64,000 nt of DNA from JBEHWX01 sp048498995 (GTDB taxonomy: Bacteria; Bacteroidota; Ignavibacteria; OLB7): positions 30,983 to 94,982 of the forward strand of contig JBEHWX010000010.1 of NCBI GenBank assembly GCA_048498995.1, in the 5' to 3' direction. Shown here in pieces: positions 50,411 to 58,903 of this stretch. The notes under the pieces were generated by a model. That model did not search any database and was not told where the DNA came from. It saw nothing but the letters and a program-made list of their open reading frames with translations. Numbering within the stretch: position 1 is the stretch's first letter; each line of letters starts with the position of its first letter. The translations under genes and the position numbers were made by a program.

Positions 50411-53400
50411 TCAGCTCCTCTTCAGCTTTTTCAGTCGGGCCTGCGCGTCGGCCTTGAGCTTGGCGTCGCCGGTGGTGGCGATCAGGCGCTCGTAGACCTC
50501 GCGGGCGGCGGCCCAGTTGGTGAGCTGCTCGTAGACGCCGCCGAGCAGCATCATTCCGGGCTCGACATACTCGGGATAATCGGTGAAGTCGGTCGTCAGG
50601 CGGCGGAGCTCGGAGAGCGCGCCGGCCAGATCGTTGGTCGCCACCAGGAGCTCGCCGCGCAGCAGCAGCGCCTCGGCGGCGATATCGTCCATGCGGCGGG
50701 CGGCCACCGAGGCGAGCAGCTCGAGCGCGCCGGCGGCATCCTTGCGCGCGGCGAGGATCCGGGCCAGCCCCACGCGGCTCCGATCGCCGGAGATGTCGTC
50801 CTCGCTCGCGCCGGAGCTGGCGCTGGAGTCGAGCACGGCGCGGAACTGCGTCTCGGCCGTGGCCGTGTCGCCGAGGCGGAGGCTGGCCTGCGCCAGTCCG
50901 TAGCGCACCTCGCCGAGCCGCTCCGAGGTCTGGTAGCGCTCGATGAAGGTGCGATAGGCGTCGGCCGCTTCCCGTATCTGTCCGGCCTTGAACCGGAGCG
51001 CCGCCTCCTCGGCCAGCGCCTTCGGCGCCGCGGTCCCCTGCGGGAACCGGGTCACCACGTCGCTGTAGAAGGTGATGGCGGTATCGGGATGGCCGAGATA
51101 CTGATGGGCATGCCCGACCTGGAAGAGCGCCTCGTCCACGAGCGGGCTCTCCGGCGTATCGTCGACGATCTTCCGGTAGACCGCGATGGCGGCCGGGTAA
51201 TCTCCCTGATCGAAGAGGATGTTCCCCTTCCGGTAGAGAAGAGAATCGGCCGGCAGGCGGTTCGGGTTCCTGACCGTGAAGCTGTCGATCACCGCGATCG
51301 CCTCGCCGCCGCGGCCGAGCGCCTCCAGCGAGAAGCGGACCGCGTCGAGCGCCTCCGGCACCACCGTGCTGTTCGGATACTGATCGAGCACGCGGAGATA
51401 GTAGGCGTAGGAGCTGTCGAACTGCTGCAGGTTGTAGTAGGCATCGCCGATCGAGAAGACCGCCTGTGGCACGAACTGGCTCTCCGGATACTTCTCCACG
51501 AACTCCCCGAGCGCTCCGATCGCCAGCGAGTCCATCCCCTTTTCGCGATAGATGCTGCCGATGTTGAACGCGTAGACGTCGCGCCGCGGCGAGCTCGGAT
51601 AGAGGCGGATAAGCTCGCGGAAGGTCTGCACGCTCCGCTCCACGTCTCCCATCTCGAAGAACGCGCCGGCCAGACGATAGCGGGCCTCCTCGGCGCGCGC
51701 GCCGCCGGCCGCCGCTCCGCCGACCGATTCGTAAGTGGAGATCGCCTTGTCGTACTGGCCGAGGAACCGGTAGGCGTCGGCCAGGCGGATCGAGGCCTCC
51801 ACCAGATGCTCGGAGTTCGGGAAGGACTTGACGAAGTCGGCGAAGGTGCGGGAAGCTCCCTTGAAATCCTTCTGCTGGAAGCGGGCCCAGGCCAGGCCGT
51901 AGGTGGCCTCCTCGCGCCACCGGCTGGAGGCGTATTTGTCGACGACGGCCCCGTAGTAGCGCTCGGCCTCGTCGTAGGATCGGTCCTGATAGAGCGCCTC
52001 GCCGAGCCAGAAGGTGGCGTCGGCGATCTGCTCCCCTTTCGGGTGCTGCGAAACGTAGCTGCGGAGCCGGTCGATCGCGCTCTTGAAGCGGCCGACGCGA
52101 TAGAGCATCACCCCCTCGCGGTAGAGCGAGCGCTCCAGCAGATCGCCGGTCGCGCCGGTCTGCTGCGCGCGCATGAAGGAGTTCTGCGCGTTGGCGTACT
52201 GATCCAGCGCCGCGTACGACTCGCCGAGCAGGTAGTAGGCCTCCGAGCGGAGCTCGCTCTCGGGATACTGGCGGGCGGTGATCAGCAGATAATGCCGCGC
52301 CGAATCGTACTGGGCGCGACGATAGAAGATCTTGCCGATCTGGAAGTAGGCGTTGTCGCTGAACGATTCGTAGGGGAGGCGGAAGATCACCGACTGGAAG
52401 GCGCGGAGCGCGTTGGCGGTATCGCCGCGGAGCATCTGCACGGCGCCGATCTGATACGAGGCGGCCGCCGCGATCGAGTCGAGGCCGTCCTCGAGCTGAC
52501 GGAGCGTGGCGATCGCGTCGTCCCAGCGCTTGAGCCGGAGCTGCGACCAGCCGTAGCCGTAGCGGGCCGAGCGGTTGCGGATGCTCCGGGGGAAGCTCTG
52601 GAGGAACGCCCCGTAATGCCGGAGCGCGTCCTCGTCGCGGCCGAGCGCGGAGCTCACCTCGGCCTGATAGAAGAGCTGTTCCTCGCGCTGGCGCTCGGTG
52701 GCCGGCGTGAGGCTGTTGAGCAGCGTCAGGGCCGACTCGTTGAAGCCACGCCGCGCCTCGATCACGCCGAGCCGGAGCTGGGCGTCGAGCGCCAGATCGC
52801 TGCCGGGATAGTCGACGAGTATCGTCTTGTAGAGCGCCGCGGCCGAGTCGATCTGATCGCGTCCCTCCCGCACCCACGCGGCCAGGAAGAGCGCGTCGTC
52901 GCTCAGCTCGTGACGGCCGAACGCGCGGGAGCGATCGGCGAAGATGCCGGCGCTGTCCACCTTGTTCCGATCGGCCAGGATACGGCCGATCCAGTAGGTG
53001 GCCTGCGGCTCCTGCTCGGCGTGCGCCTCGGCAACGCGTCGGAACGCCGATTCGGCATCGGTCCGGTTGCCATCCTCATAGAGGGCGACGCCGCGATCGT
53101 AGAGCACCTCGAGGGCGGGCCGGTCGGCCGGAGCATATTCCAGGAAGCGTTGCGTGGAGACCAGCAGCCGCGCGTAGCGTCCGGAGGCCATGTCGGAGCG
53201 GACGAGCAGATGGAGCGCATCGGCGCGGTCATCGGCCGGAGCCGCGGAGTCGAGCGCCCCCTCGACCAGGGCCGAGGCCGCGCTGTAGCTCCCCTGCCGG
53301 TAGAGCACCTCGGCCTCGCGCAGCGCGCGAACGAGCGGGCGCTCCTCCTCGACGCGTGGCTGCGCGTGGAGGACGACCGAGCCGAGGATCGTGAGGATGA

Positions 53401-53422
53401 AGAAGGTCAGAAGCCTGTTCAA
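50411..53422 (-). CDS. Large periplasmic tetratricopeptide-repeat protein
   Basis: A 1003-aa protein with a signal peptide (about 1-21, VVLHAQ). Almost all of the mature sequence is TPR-like helix pairs of 34-40 residues: YRQGSYSAASALVEGAL, LLGESYAALDQYANAQNSFMRAQ, EALYQDRSYDEAERYYGAVVDKYASS, GDAYYNLQQFDSSYAYYLRVLDQYPNS, GNILFDQGDYPAAIAVYRKIVDDTPES and others. Spaced YPxS/FPxS ends suggest the YbgF/BamD-type (TPR_6) subclass. Such solenoids are protein-interaction scaffolds in the periplasm; large ones occur near gliding or T9SS genes, but this copy has no diagnostic partner. It precedes the TonB-receptor-like barrel by 12 bp. Very long open frames on the opposite strand are GC shadows. Confidence 0.9.
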   Translation of the reverse strand: MNRLLTFFILTILGSVVLHAQPRVEEERPLVRALREAEVLYRQGSYSAASALVEGALDSAAPADDRADALHLLVRSDMASGRYARLLVSTQRFLEYAPADRPALEVLYDRGVALYEDGNRTDAESAFRRVAEAHAEQEPQATYWIGRILADRNKVDSAGIFADRSRAFGRHELSDDALFLAAWVREGRDQIDSAAALYKTILVDYPGSDLALDAQLRLGVIEARRGFNESALTLLNSLTPATERQREEQLFYQAEVSSALGRDEDALRHYGAFLQSFPRSIRNRSARYGYGWSQLRLKRWDDAIATLRQLEDGLDSIAAAASYQIGAVQMLRGDTANALRAFQSVIFRLPYESFSDNAYFQIGKIFYRRAQYDSARHYLLITARQYPESELRSEAYYLLGESYAALDQYANAQNSFMRAQQTGATGDLLERSLYREGVMLYRVGRFKSAIDRLRSYVSQHPKGEQIADATFWLGEALYQDRSYDEAERYYGAVVDKYASSRWREEATYGLAWARFQQKDFKGASRTFADFVKSFPNSEHLVEASIRLADAYRFLGQYDKAISTYESVGGAAAGGARAEEARYRLAGAFFEMGDVERSVQTFRELIRLYPSSPRRDVYAFNIGSIYREKGMDSLAIGALGEFVEKYPESQFVPQAVFSIGDAYYNLQQFDSSYAYYLRVLDQYPNSTVVPEALDAVRFSLEALGRGGEAIAVIDSFTVRNPNRLPADSLLYRKGNILFDQGDYPAAIAVYRKIVDDTPESPLVDEALFQVGHAHQYLGHPDTAITFYSDVVTRFPQGTAAPKALAEEAALRFKAGQIREAADAYRTFIERYQTSERLGEVRYGLAQASLRLGDTATAETQFRAVLDSSASSGASEDDISGDRSRVGLARILAARKDAAGALELLASVAARRMDDIAAEALLLRGELLVATNDLAGALSELRRLTTDFTDYPEYVEPGMMLLGGVYEQLTNWAAAREVYERLIATTGDAKLKADAQARLKKLKRS

Positions 53423-53842
53423 AGCGATCAGCCGTTGTTCTGGGAAGGGGCAAAGATAACCATTTCATCAGGGGGGCCGAGGCGGATTCGGCCGGTTGGA
53501 GAGGGGCGCCACGATTATATACGACTCTCCGCCGCATGCGGCGCAAGCCCGATTTCCGCATCCGACGGGGGAGTCCGCGACGGGTTGCATCGAAATGTCC
53601 GCATCCCGGCGCCGTCCCCGCCGTAAAGAGCCCTCGAATGTGGACGCCGCTCCCGGAATCCGGTTCCCGACATCGGTTCCCGACATCGGAGACCGATATC
53701 GATCGTCTGGAACGGCACGGGTTCGAACGGCCGTTCCGTACCTTCACGGATTGCGTCGCGCCGGAAGCGCCGCGAAAGCCGGAGCCGAGCGTGGCAAACC
53801 GGGCGGCATGCCCGCCAGATACCCAGAATCGAGGAGAAGCCC
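53423..53842. other. Divergent intergenic region between the TPR gene and nhaA
   Basis: About 420 bp with no supported gene. It contains a small tandem repeat of GGTTCCCGACATC (around 53660-53690) and an AT-rich GATTATATACGAC patch near 53512-53524 that could hold a promoter. Nothing else stands out. Confidence 0.4.
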
Positions 53843-55132
53843 ATGGAGAGAACCGGAGGAATCGTCCTGATGATCGCGGCCGTGCTGGCGCTGATCGCGG
53901 CCAACTCGCCGCTGGCCGGACTCTACCACGACCTGTTCCACGCGCCGGTCACCATCGGCGTGGGCCCCTGGGTGCTCGACCGCACGCTCCATTTCTGGAT
54001 CAACGACGGGCTGATGTCGATCTTCTTCTTCGCGATCGGCCTGGAGATCAAGCGGGAGGTCCTGGTCGGCCAGCTTTCCTCGCTCCGGCGCTCGGCGTTG
54101 CCGCTGGCCGGCGCGCTCGGGGGGATGATCGTCCCGGCGCTGATCTTCTCGCTGCTGAACGCCGGCGGGACCGGCTCGAGCGGCTGGGGGATCCCGATGG
54201 CGACCGATATCGCCTTCGCGCTCGGCGTGCTCGCGCTGCTCGGCCGGCGCGTCCCCGGCTCGATCCATGTCTACCTGATGGCGCTGGCCGTGGCCGACGA
54301 CCTTGGCGCGGTGCTCGTGATCGCGATCTTCTACAGCCAGCAGATCGTGCTGACGGCGCTGGCCGTCGCGGTGGCCGGGCTCGGCGCGGCATTCACGCTG
54401 AACGCCCTGAACGTGCGCCATCCCCTCTGGTACTCGCTGATCGGCATCGTGGTCTGGCTGGCGTTCCTCAAATCGGGGGTGCATCCGACGATCGCCGGCG
54501 TGCTCCTCGGCCTCACCATCCCGGTCCGCGCGCTCTACGACGGCCAGCGGTGGCTTCACCGCGTCGAGTCGCTGCTCCGGCGCTACCGGAATCTCGTGGC
54601 CGACGGCGAGCTGGACGAGCATGGCGAGATCGCGCTCCGGCAGTCGTACGTGCACAGGATCGAGAGCGCGTCCGAGGGAGCGCTTTCCCCGCTGACCCGG
54701 CTGGAGCACGCGCTCAGGCCATGGGTCGCGTTCGTGATCATGCCGGTCTTCGCCTTCGCCAACGCCGGCGTCGCGATCTCTCCGGAGGCGATCGGCGCCG
54801 CGGTGGCGAGCTCGGTCACCTGGGGTGCGTTTCTCGGACTTCTCGTCGGCAAGCAGGCGGGGGTATTCCTCTTCAGCTGGGGCGCGGTCAGGCTCCGGCT
54901 GGCGCAGCGTCCGGAGGGGGCATCCTGGCGCCAGCTCTACGGGGCGGCACTCCTGGCCGGGATCGGCTTCACGATGTCGCTCTTCATCACCGAGCTGGCG
55001 TTCCCCGGAAGCGGGGCGGAAGTCGACGCGGCGAAGGTCGGCATCCTGGCCGCCTCGCTGGCCGCGGGCATCGTCGGCTATCTCTGGCTGCGCCGGTTGC
55101 CCGATCCCTCGCGGGAGCCGGCCACGACATAG
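53843..55132 (+). CDS. nhaA: Na+/H+ antiporter NhaA
   Basis: A 429-aa inner-membrane protein with eleven to twelve hydrophobic segments. It exports Na+ in exchange for H+ to control cytoplasmic pH and salt. Conserved features of E. coli NhaA are present: FFAIGLEIKREVLVG, MATDIAFALGVLALLG (D122 equivalent to D133) and the ion-binding pair D152-D153 in AVADDLGAVLVIAIF (equivalent to D163-D164), followed by the KSGVHPTIAGVLLGL region. The start is supported by GGAG six bases upstream. It is monocistronic, flanked by a divergent TPR gene and a terminator. Confidence 0.97.
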   Translation: MERTGGIVLMIAAVLALIAANSPLAGLYHDLFHAPVTIGVGPWVLDRTLHFWINDGLMSIFFFAIGLEIKREVLVGQLSSLRRSALPLAGALGGMIVPALIFSLLNAGGTGSSGWGIPMATDIAFALGVLALLGRRVPGSIHVYLMALAVADDLGAVLVIAIFYSQQIVLTALAVAVAGLGAAFTLNALNVRHPLWYSLIGIVVWLAFLKSGVHPTIAGVLLGLTIPVRALYDGQRWLHRVESLLRRYRNLVADGELDEHGEIALRQSYVHRIESASEGALSPLTRLEHALRPWVAFVIMPVFAFANAGVAISPEAIGAAVASSVTWGAFLGLLVGKQAGVFLFSWGAVRLRLAQRPEGASWRQLYGAALLAGIGFTMSLFITELAFPGSGAEVDAAKVGILAASLAAGIVGYLWLRRLPDPSREPATT

Positions 55133-55198
55133 CCGCATCGCGGCTCGCCCGGCGGCTCGTCCGGCGGCCGCGGCTCCGAATCATGAACCATCTCCACT

Positions 55199-55234
55199 CG
55201 CGGGGGCGCTCGATCGGGCGCCCCCGCGTCGTTT
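55199..55234 (+). terminator. Terminator of nhaA
   Basis: CGCGGGGGCGC (55199-55209) and GCGCCCCCGCG (55218-55228) form a perfect 11-bp stem followed by TCGTTTTC. Confidence 0.8.
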
Positions 55235-55288
55235 TCATCCCCGATCGCCACGCGGCTTCGGCGCGCCATCTGTTCGAGCGGCACGTCC

Positions 55289-55330
55289 GAAAACGAAAGC
55301 TCCCGCGGGGACCGATCCCCGCGGGAGCTT
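55289..55330 (-). terminator. Terminator of the OmpA-family gene
   Basis: A perfect 15-bp inverted repeat (55297-55311 and 55316-55330) with a 4-base loop. On the minus strand the tail reads TCGTTTTC, the same tail as for nhaA on the opposite strand. Confidence 0.8.
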
Positions 55331-55357
55331 CATCACGCGTCGTGGACGGCGCCCGGA

Positions 55358-57349
55358 TCAGCTTCCGGGAACCACCTCGATCACGACAGTACGATTGTAG
55401 TAACGCTGCTCCGGCAGCACGTTGTTGAACGGAGCGCGGCGCTCATCCTCGCCGAAGCCGTAGGTGTCGAAGGTCACCGTCTTGCCGGCGTTGGTCAGCT
55501 CGCGGGTGAGGATCTTCTGTGCCTCCTCGGCGCGACGCTGCGAGAGCTTCGCGTTGTACTCGGGATCGCCGGTCACGTCGGTGTGGCCGTGGATGATCAC
55601 CGAGGAGCCGCTCGGGATGTTCGGCGCCACGGTGCCGACCAGGAACTGCTCGTAGGTCTGCACGGTCTTCGAGTCGTCGAACTCGAAGAGGATCGAGTAG
55701 CGGTTGCCGGTCTGCTCCTCGCTGGCATCGGCGCGCACCAGGCGGAACTCCTTCTCCGGCGTTCCCTCCTTGGTTCCATCCTTCGTCGTGATCTCGACAC
55801 GCGAGGTGAAGCGGCTGTCGCGACGGGCACCGAGCAGATCCTTGGAATCGATGCGGGCGATGCTCGTGTTCCGGAAGGGGCCGAACGAGCGGGTGGCGCC
55901 ACCACGCTCGGTGATCTCCACGTTCCAGTAGGCGATATCCTCGCGCGCCGGGAGGGTGAAGACGATGTCGTTGTCGATCGGCTCCTCCTGCACGGAGACG
56001 ATCTTCACCGGGGCCAGCAGATCCGGCGGCGTGGAGATCACCTCGACGCGATAGTTCTCGGCGTCGATCAGCTTCTTGTCCTCGCCGCGGGAGGAGGCGT
56101 CACCGGAGCGGTTGACCGGCATGGCGCGTCCCTCGGTGGAGATCCGGTTGCCGTCGATGCCGAAGGCGCTCACCAGGTACTTCTTCACGTTCTCGGCCAT
56201 GGTCTTGCCGGTGGCGACGTCGCCGTTGGCCGAGCCGACGAGCTTGATCGAGGCGCCCGGGTTCTTCCGGAGTCGATCGCCGAAGACGTTCATGACCTGG
56301 TAGTAGACTTCCATCTGCTGGCGGGAGCGGACCGCCATGGCGTCGGAGGTGGAGCCGGGCTGCGGCGTCGGGGTCAGCAGCTGCTCCTCGCGGAAGCCGG
56401 CCGCCTCGGCCGGCGACAGGCGCTTGTAGCGGGCGGGGACATCGGTGGAGCCGGCATCGAAGAAGATGTAGTTCCGCACCGGGAAGGTCTCGTTCAGGCG
56501 GCGGCTCTCGGTAACCACCGCCGGCGGGCGCACGGTGTAGTCGGCGGTGGCCGGCGGGAGCTCTCCGGCCGGCGCGGCCGGGGTCGGGCGGCTGCCGAAC
56601 TTGAGCTGGATGCCGCCACGGATGGAGTTGACGGTGAACTTGTTGCCGCTTCCATCGGGGGCGTCGAGCAGCCCCTGGCCGATATTGAACTGCGCGAACG
56701 GCGTCAGCAGGATCTGCGTGTTGGCGTCGGGTCCGGCCAGCGGGATATCGTAGCCGAGGCCGGCCTGCCCGCCGATGACCAGGCTGCGCGGATTGGCCAG
56801 CTCGCCGGTGCGGCTGACGCCGGCCACGCCGGTCGAATCGAAGGTGTAGGTATAGCCCTTGGCGACGTTGATGTCGAAGTTGGCGCCGAGGATCAGGTGG
56901 AAGAAGCGGTTACCGAGATTGATCCGCAGGTTCGGCTCCAGGGAGAAGTAGGCCAGCCCCGTGGTGAGCCCCTCGTTGGCGAAGCCGGAGATCGCGTTCG
57001 GTCCCGGCTTGGCGTCCATCTTCACCGACTTGTTGTCGTAGCCGATCATGACGTTGAAGCCGAGCAGGCCGCCGGGATTGTACTCGAGGATGCCGCCGAG
57101 GGCCGCCCCGATGCCGCTCCCCTTGTCGAAGCCGCCGGGCTGCGCCACCGACATCGAGGGGGTTGTCTGGTCCAGCGTCTGCACCGATCCGCTGAAGAGA
57201 TTGTAGTTGACGCCTCCGTAGACTCCATACCACCAGCGGGCCCACTGATCGCCTCCGGGTTGCTGCGCGTGAAGGGTCGACGGTACGATCGATGCCAGAC
57301 CGGCGAGGCCGAGCAGGCCAAGCCGTTTGGTGACTCCCGTTACTCTCAT
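55358..57349 (-). CDS. OmpA-family outer-membrane protein with two OmpA-like segments
   Basis: A 663-aa protein starting at ATG 57349, with GAGGTG six bases upstream; a GTG three codons earlier is less likely. The signal peptide is about 1-29 (STLHAQ). Residues about 35-250 are a beta-barrel rich in Gly and aromatic residues (YGVYGGVNYN ... IGYDNKSVKM ... FAQFNIGQGLL). A first OmpA-like motif NYIFFDAGSTDVPARYKRL sits near 285, and the C-terminal OmpA domain (about 550-660) has YSILFEFDDSKTV, VIIHGHTDVTGDPEYNAKLSQRRAEEAQKIL and a final VVIEV strand. It should link outer membrane and peptidoglycan. It shares its layout with the protein at 10416-12617, so the two are paralogues. Confidence 0.92.
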   Translation of the reverse strand: MRVTGVTKRLGLLGLAGLASIVPSTLHAQQPGGDQWARWWYGVYGGVNYNLFSGSVQTLDQTTPSMSVAQPGGFDKGSGIGAALGGILEYNPGGLLGFNVMIGYDNKSVKMDAKPGPNAISGFANEGLTTGLAYFSLEPNLRINLGNRFFHLILGANFDINVAKGYTYTFDSTGVAGVSRTGELANPRSLVIGGQAGLGYDIPLAGPDANTQILLTPFAQFNIGQGLLDAPDGSGNKFTVNSIRGGIQLKFGSRPTPAAPAGELPPATADYTVRPPAVVTESRRLNETFPVRNYIFFDAGSTDVPARYKRLSPAEAAGFREEQLLTPTPQPGSTSDAMAVRSRQQMEVYYQVMNVFGDRLRKNPGASIKLVGSANGDVATGKTMAENVKKYLVSAFGIDGNRISTEGRAMPVNRSGDASSRGEDKKLIDAENYRVEVISTPPDLLAPVKIVSVQEEPIDNDIVFTLPAREDIAYWNVEITERGGATRSFGPFRNTSIARIDSKDLLGARRDSRFTSRVEITTKDGTKEGTPEKEFRLVRADASEEQTGNRYSILFEFDDSKTVQTYEQFLVGTVAPNIPSGSSVIIHGHTDVTGDPEYNAKLSQRRAEEAQKILTRELTNAGKTVTFDTYGFGEDERRAPFNNVLPEQRYYNRTVVIEVVPGS

Positions 57350-57507
57350 GTTGAACACCTCGTGTCTTGACGACTATTGTATGGTTGTGCGGAACTGGGT
57401 CTGCCGTTCGGTAGGGCGGAGAAGGCAACGCCCCTTCCCCGCGTCATCTGCATGTCATGCCGATCCACCATGCCGGCCGCCGGAGAGCATGCGGCCGGCG
57501 CGCAATA

Positions 57508-57523
57508 ATGAAAAAATTTTCAT
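57508..57523. promoter_or_regulatory. AT-rich palindrome ATGAAAA-AA-TTTTCAT
   Basis: Seven-base arms separated by AA, flanked by GGCGC and GCGCC on either side. It lies in an AT-rich patch about 160 bp before the OmpA-family start and could be a promoter-associated operator. Confidence 0.4.
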
Positions 57524-57643
57524 GCGCCGGAAACATTTCAACCGTAAGAATCGGCAATCCCGATTCAGCCACGATGGATCATTGATCGGGTCCCGACCAC
57601 CGGGAGCCGATCGATCCGGCTAATCGACATCCTGCCATCACGA

Positions 57644-57675
57644 CGCTAACCTTCCGGCGTTTCGGCTCGTTATCG
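57644..57675. promoter_or_regulatory. Possible copy of the 32-bp CGCTAAC...GTTAGCG element
   Basis: CGCTAAC, 18 bp, then GTTATCG gives the same total length of 32 bp as the copy at 27006-27037; one arm position differs. It lies 473 bp before the small T9SS gene. Confidence 0.3.
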
Positions 57676-58147
57676 CCACAGTTCCCCCCTCGTTCCCTTC
57701 CGTTGTGGAAGCCGACGGCCCCCTATCCGATCCGCCGTTCCCCGGCTGACACGTTTAGGTCTACCGTTTGTTTCTGCTCAGGTCCGACGGAGGCAGAGGT
57801 CCAAGCAGGACCATCGGGTATACCGATGGTGTACATCGCGTTCGATCGACTCTCCTCCCAAAGAAACATCGTTGCTGTTCCCGTCACGGTCGGCCATGAC
57901 CGGGTAAGGGCTCCCTTGTGCCCTCCCGATCCCGAGCCCGACGTGCCCCGCGTGCACGCCCCGCGAGCATGCGTCGACAGGAGCGATCACCGACGTCGGA
58001 GCCGAAGCGCCCTCCCCCAGCGCCCGGCTTCAGAGCACCGATGCGACGCATCGCGGTCCCCCAGCCGCGGGCGATCGGCATCGATCATCGGGGGAGCAGT
58101 CGCCTCCACCGGTTCGCCCTCGACTCATCCTGAAATAACACAATGCA

Positions 58148-58690
58148 ATGAGGAATTCTATGCGCCCACGCCTCTTCGTGCTCGGTGGCGCCCTCGTCCT
58201 GCTGGCCGCGCGCGCCGATGCCCAGATCGTTCTGCAGAACTGGGTGATCGGCAGTGGTGCAACGGCCTCGGCGGGCAACGGGCTGGTCGCCGTCGGCACG
58301 GTAGCGCAGCCGGTCATCGGTCCGGTCGACGGTCCGGTAGTCGATGCGTGGCAGGGATTCTGGTACACGGTGCTGCCGCAGTCGACGACCTCGGTTCGCG
58401 AGGATTACGCGGCCGGCACCGCCGAAGGCTCGGTCCGCCTTCACCAGAACGTCCCGAACCCTTTCTCCTCCTCGACGGAGATCCGGATCGAGCTGCCGCA
58501 CCCGGCCCACGTGGTGCTGAAGCTCTACGACGCGGTCGGACGTGAGGTCCGCACCCTGCTCGACGGCGATCGGGAGGCCGGAACGATCACGATCCGCGCC
58601 GAGGCCGACCAGCTCGAGTCCGGCCATTACACCGCGCGCCTGGTCGCCGACGGTGTCAGCCGGTCGATTCAGATGGTCGTGGTCAGGTAA
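58148..58690 (+). CDS. Small T9SS-sorted surface protein
   Basis: A 180-aa protein with a signal peptide (about 1-26, RADAQ) and a short Gly/Val-rich region (WVIGSGATAS ... QPVIGPVDGPVVDAWQGFWYTVL) of about 60 residues. That region resembles the N-terminal pattern of small Bacteroidota proteins preceding a sorting tail. Residues about 95-180 are a complete T9SS type-A domain (LHQNVPNPFSSSTEIRIEL ... YDAVGREV ... GHYTARLVADG ... MVVVR). The mature N-terminal domain is too short to suggest a function. A second ATG at 58160 is possible. It precedes the large repeat protein by about 210 bp in the same direction. Confidence 0.85.
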   Translation: MRNSMRPRLFVLGGALVLLAARADAQIVLQNWVIGSGATASAGNGLVAVGTVAQPVIGPVDGPVVDAWQGFWYTVLPQSTTSVREDYAAGTAEGSVRLHQNVPNPFSSSTEIRIELPHPAHVVLKLYDAVGREVRTLLDGDREAGTITIRAEADQLESGHYTARLVADGVSRSIQMVVVR

Positions 58691-58699
58691 GCCCGAGCT

Positions 58700-58755
58700 C
58701 GCCAGCGAGCTGGCTAGCCAGCTGGCTACCAGCTGGCCACCAGCCGACCAGCCCC
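58700..58755. repeat. Imperfect 11-bp tandem repeat with a 16-bp palindrome
   Basis: Successive units of AGCTGGCTAGC, AGCTGGCTACC and AGCTGGCCACC follow the small T9SS gene. Within it, 58708-58723 (AGCTGGCTAGCCAGCT) is a perfect palindrome that might serve as a terminator hairpin, although there is no T tail. Confidence 0.6.
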
Positions 58756-58903
58756 CGCGTGCGCAGCGTCCAGGTCTCCGATGATTCCCTTCCCCCGACC
58801 CGACGCGCGCAGCTCGCCCCGGCTCCCCTTTCCCTCGTCAGTACCGGACGACGGAGCCCGGCCGAGTGATATCGCATCCAACTTTCACTCAATGGATAGC
58901 ACA

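Larger units (their letters stand above)
57350..58147. other. Divergent intergenic region between the OmpA-family gene and the small T9SS protein
   Basis: About 800 bp with no supported gene. The OmpA-family promoter is likely here on the minus strand (TACAATAG near 57375-57382 is -10-like). It includes an AT-rich palindrome at 57508-57523 and a possible fifth copy of the 32-bp inverted repeat at 57644-57675. The remaining open frames are shadows. Confidence 0.45.

Noticed and set aside
49151..53626. 1491-aa plus-strand open frame antisense to the TPR and receptor genes
   Set aside because: Same cause. The minus strand carries signal peptides, TPR motifs and plausible starts; the plus-strand product has none.
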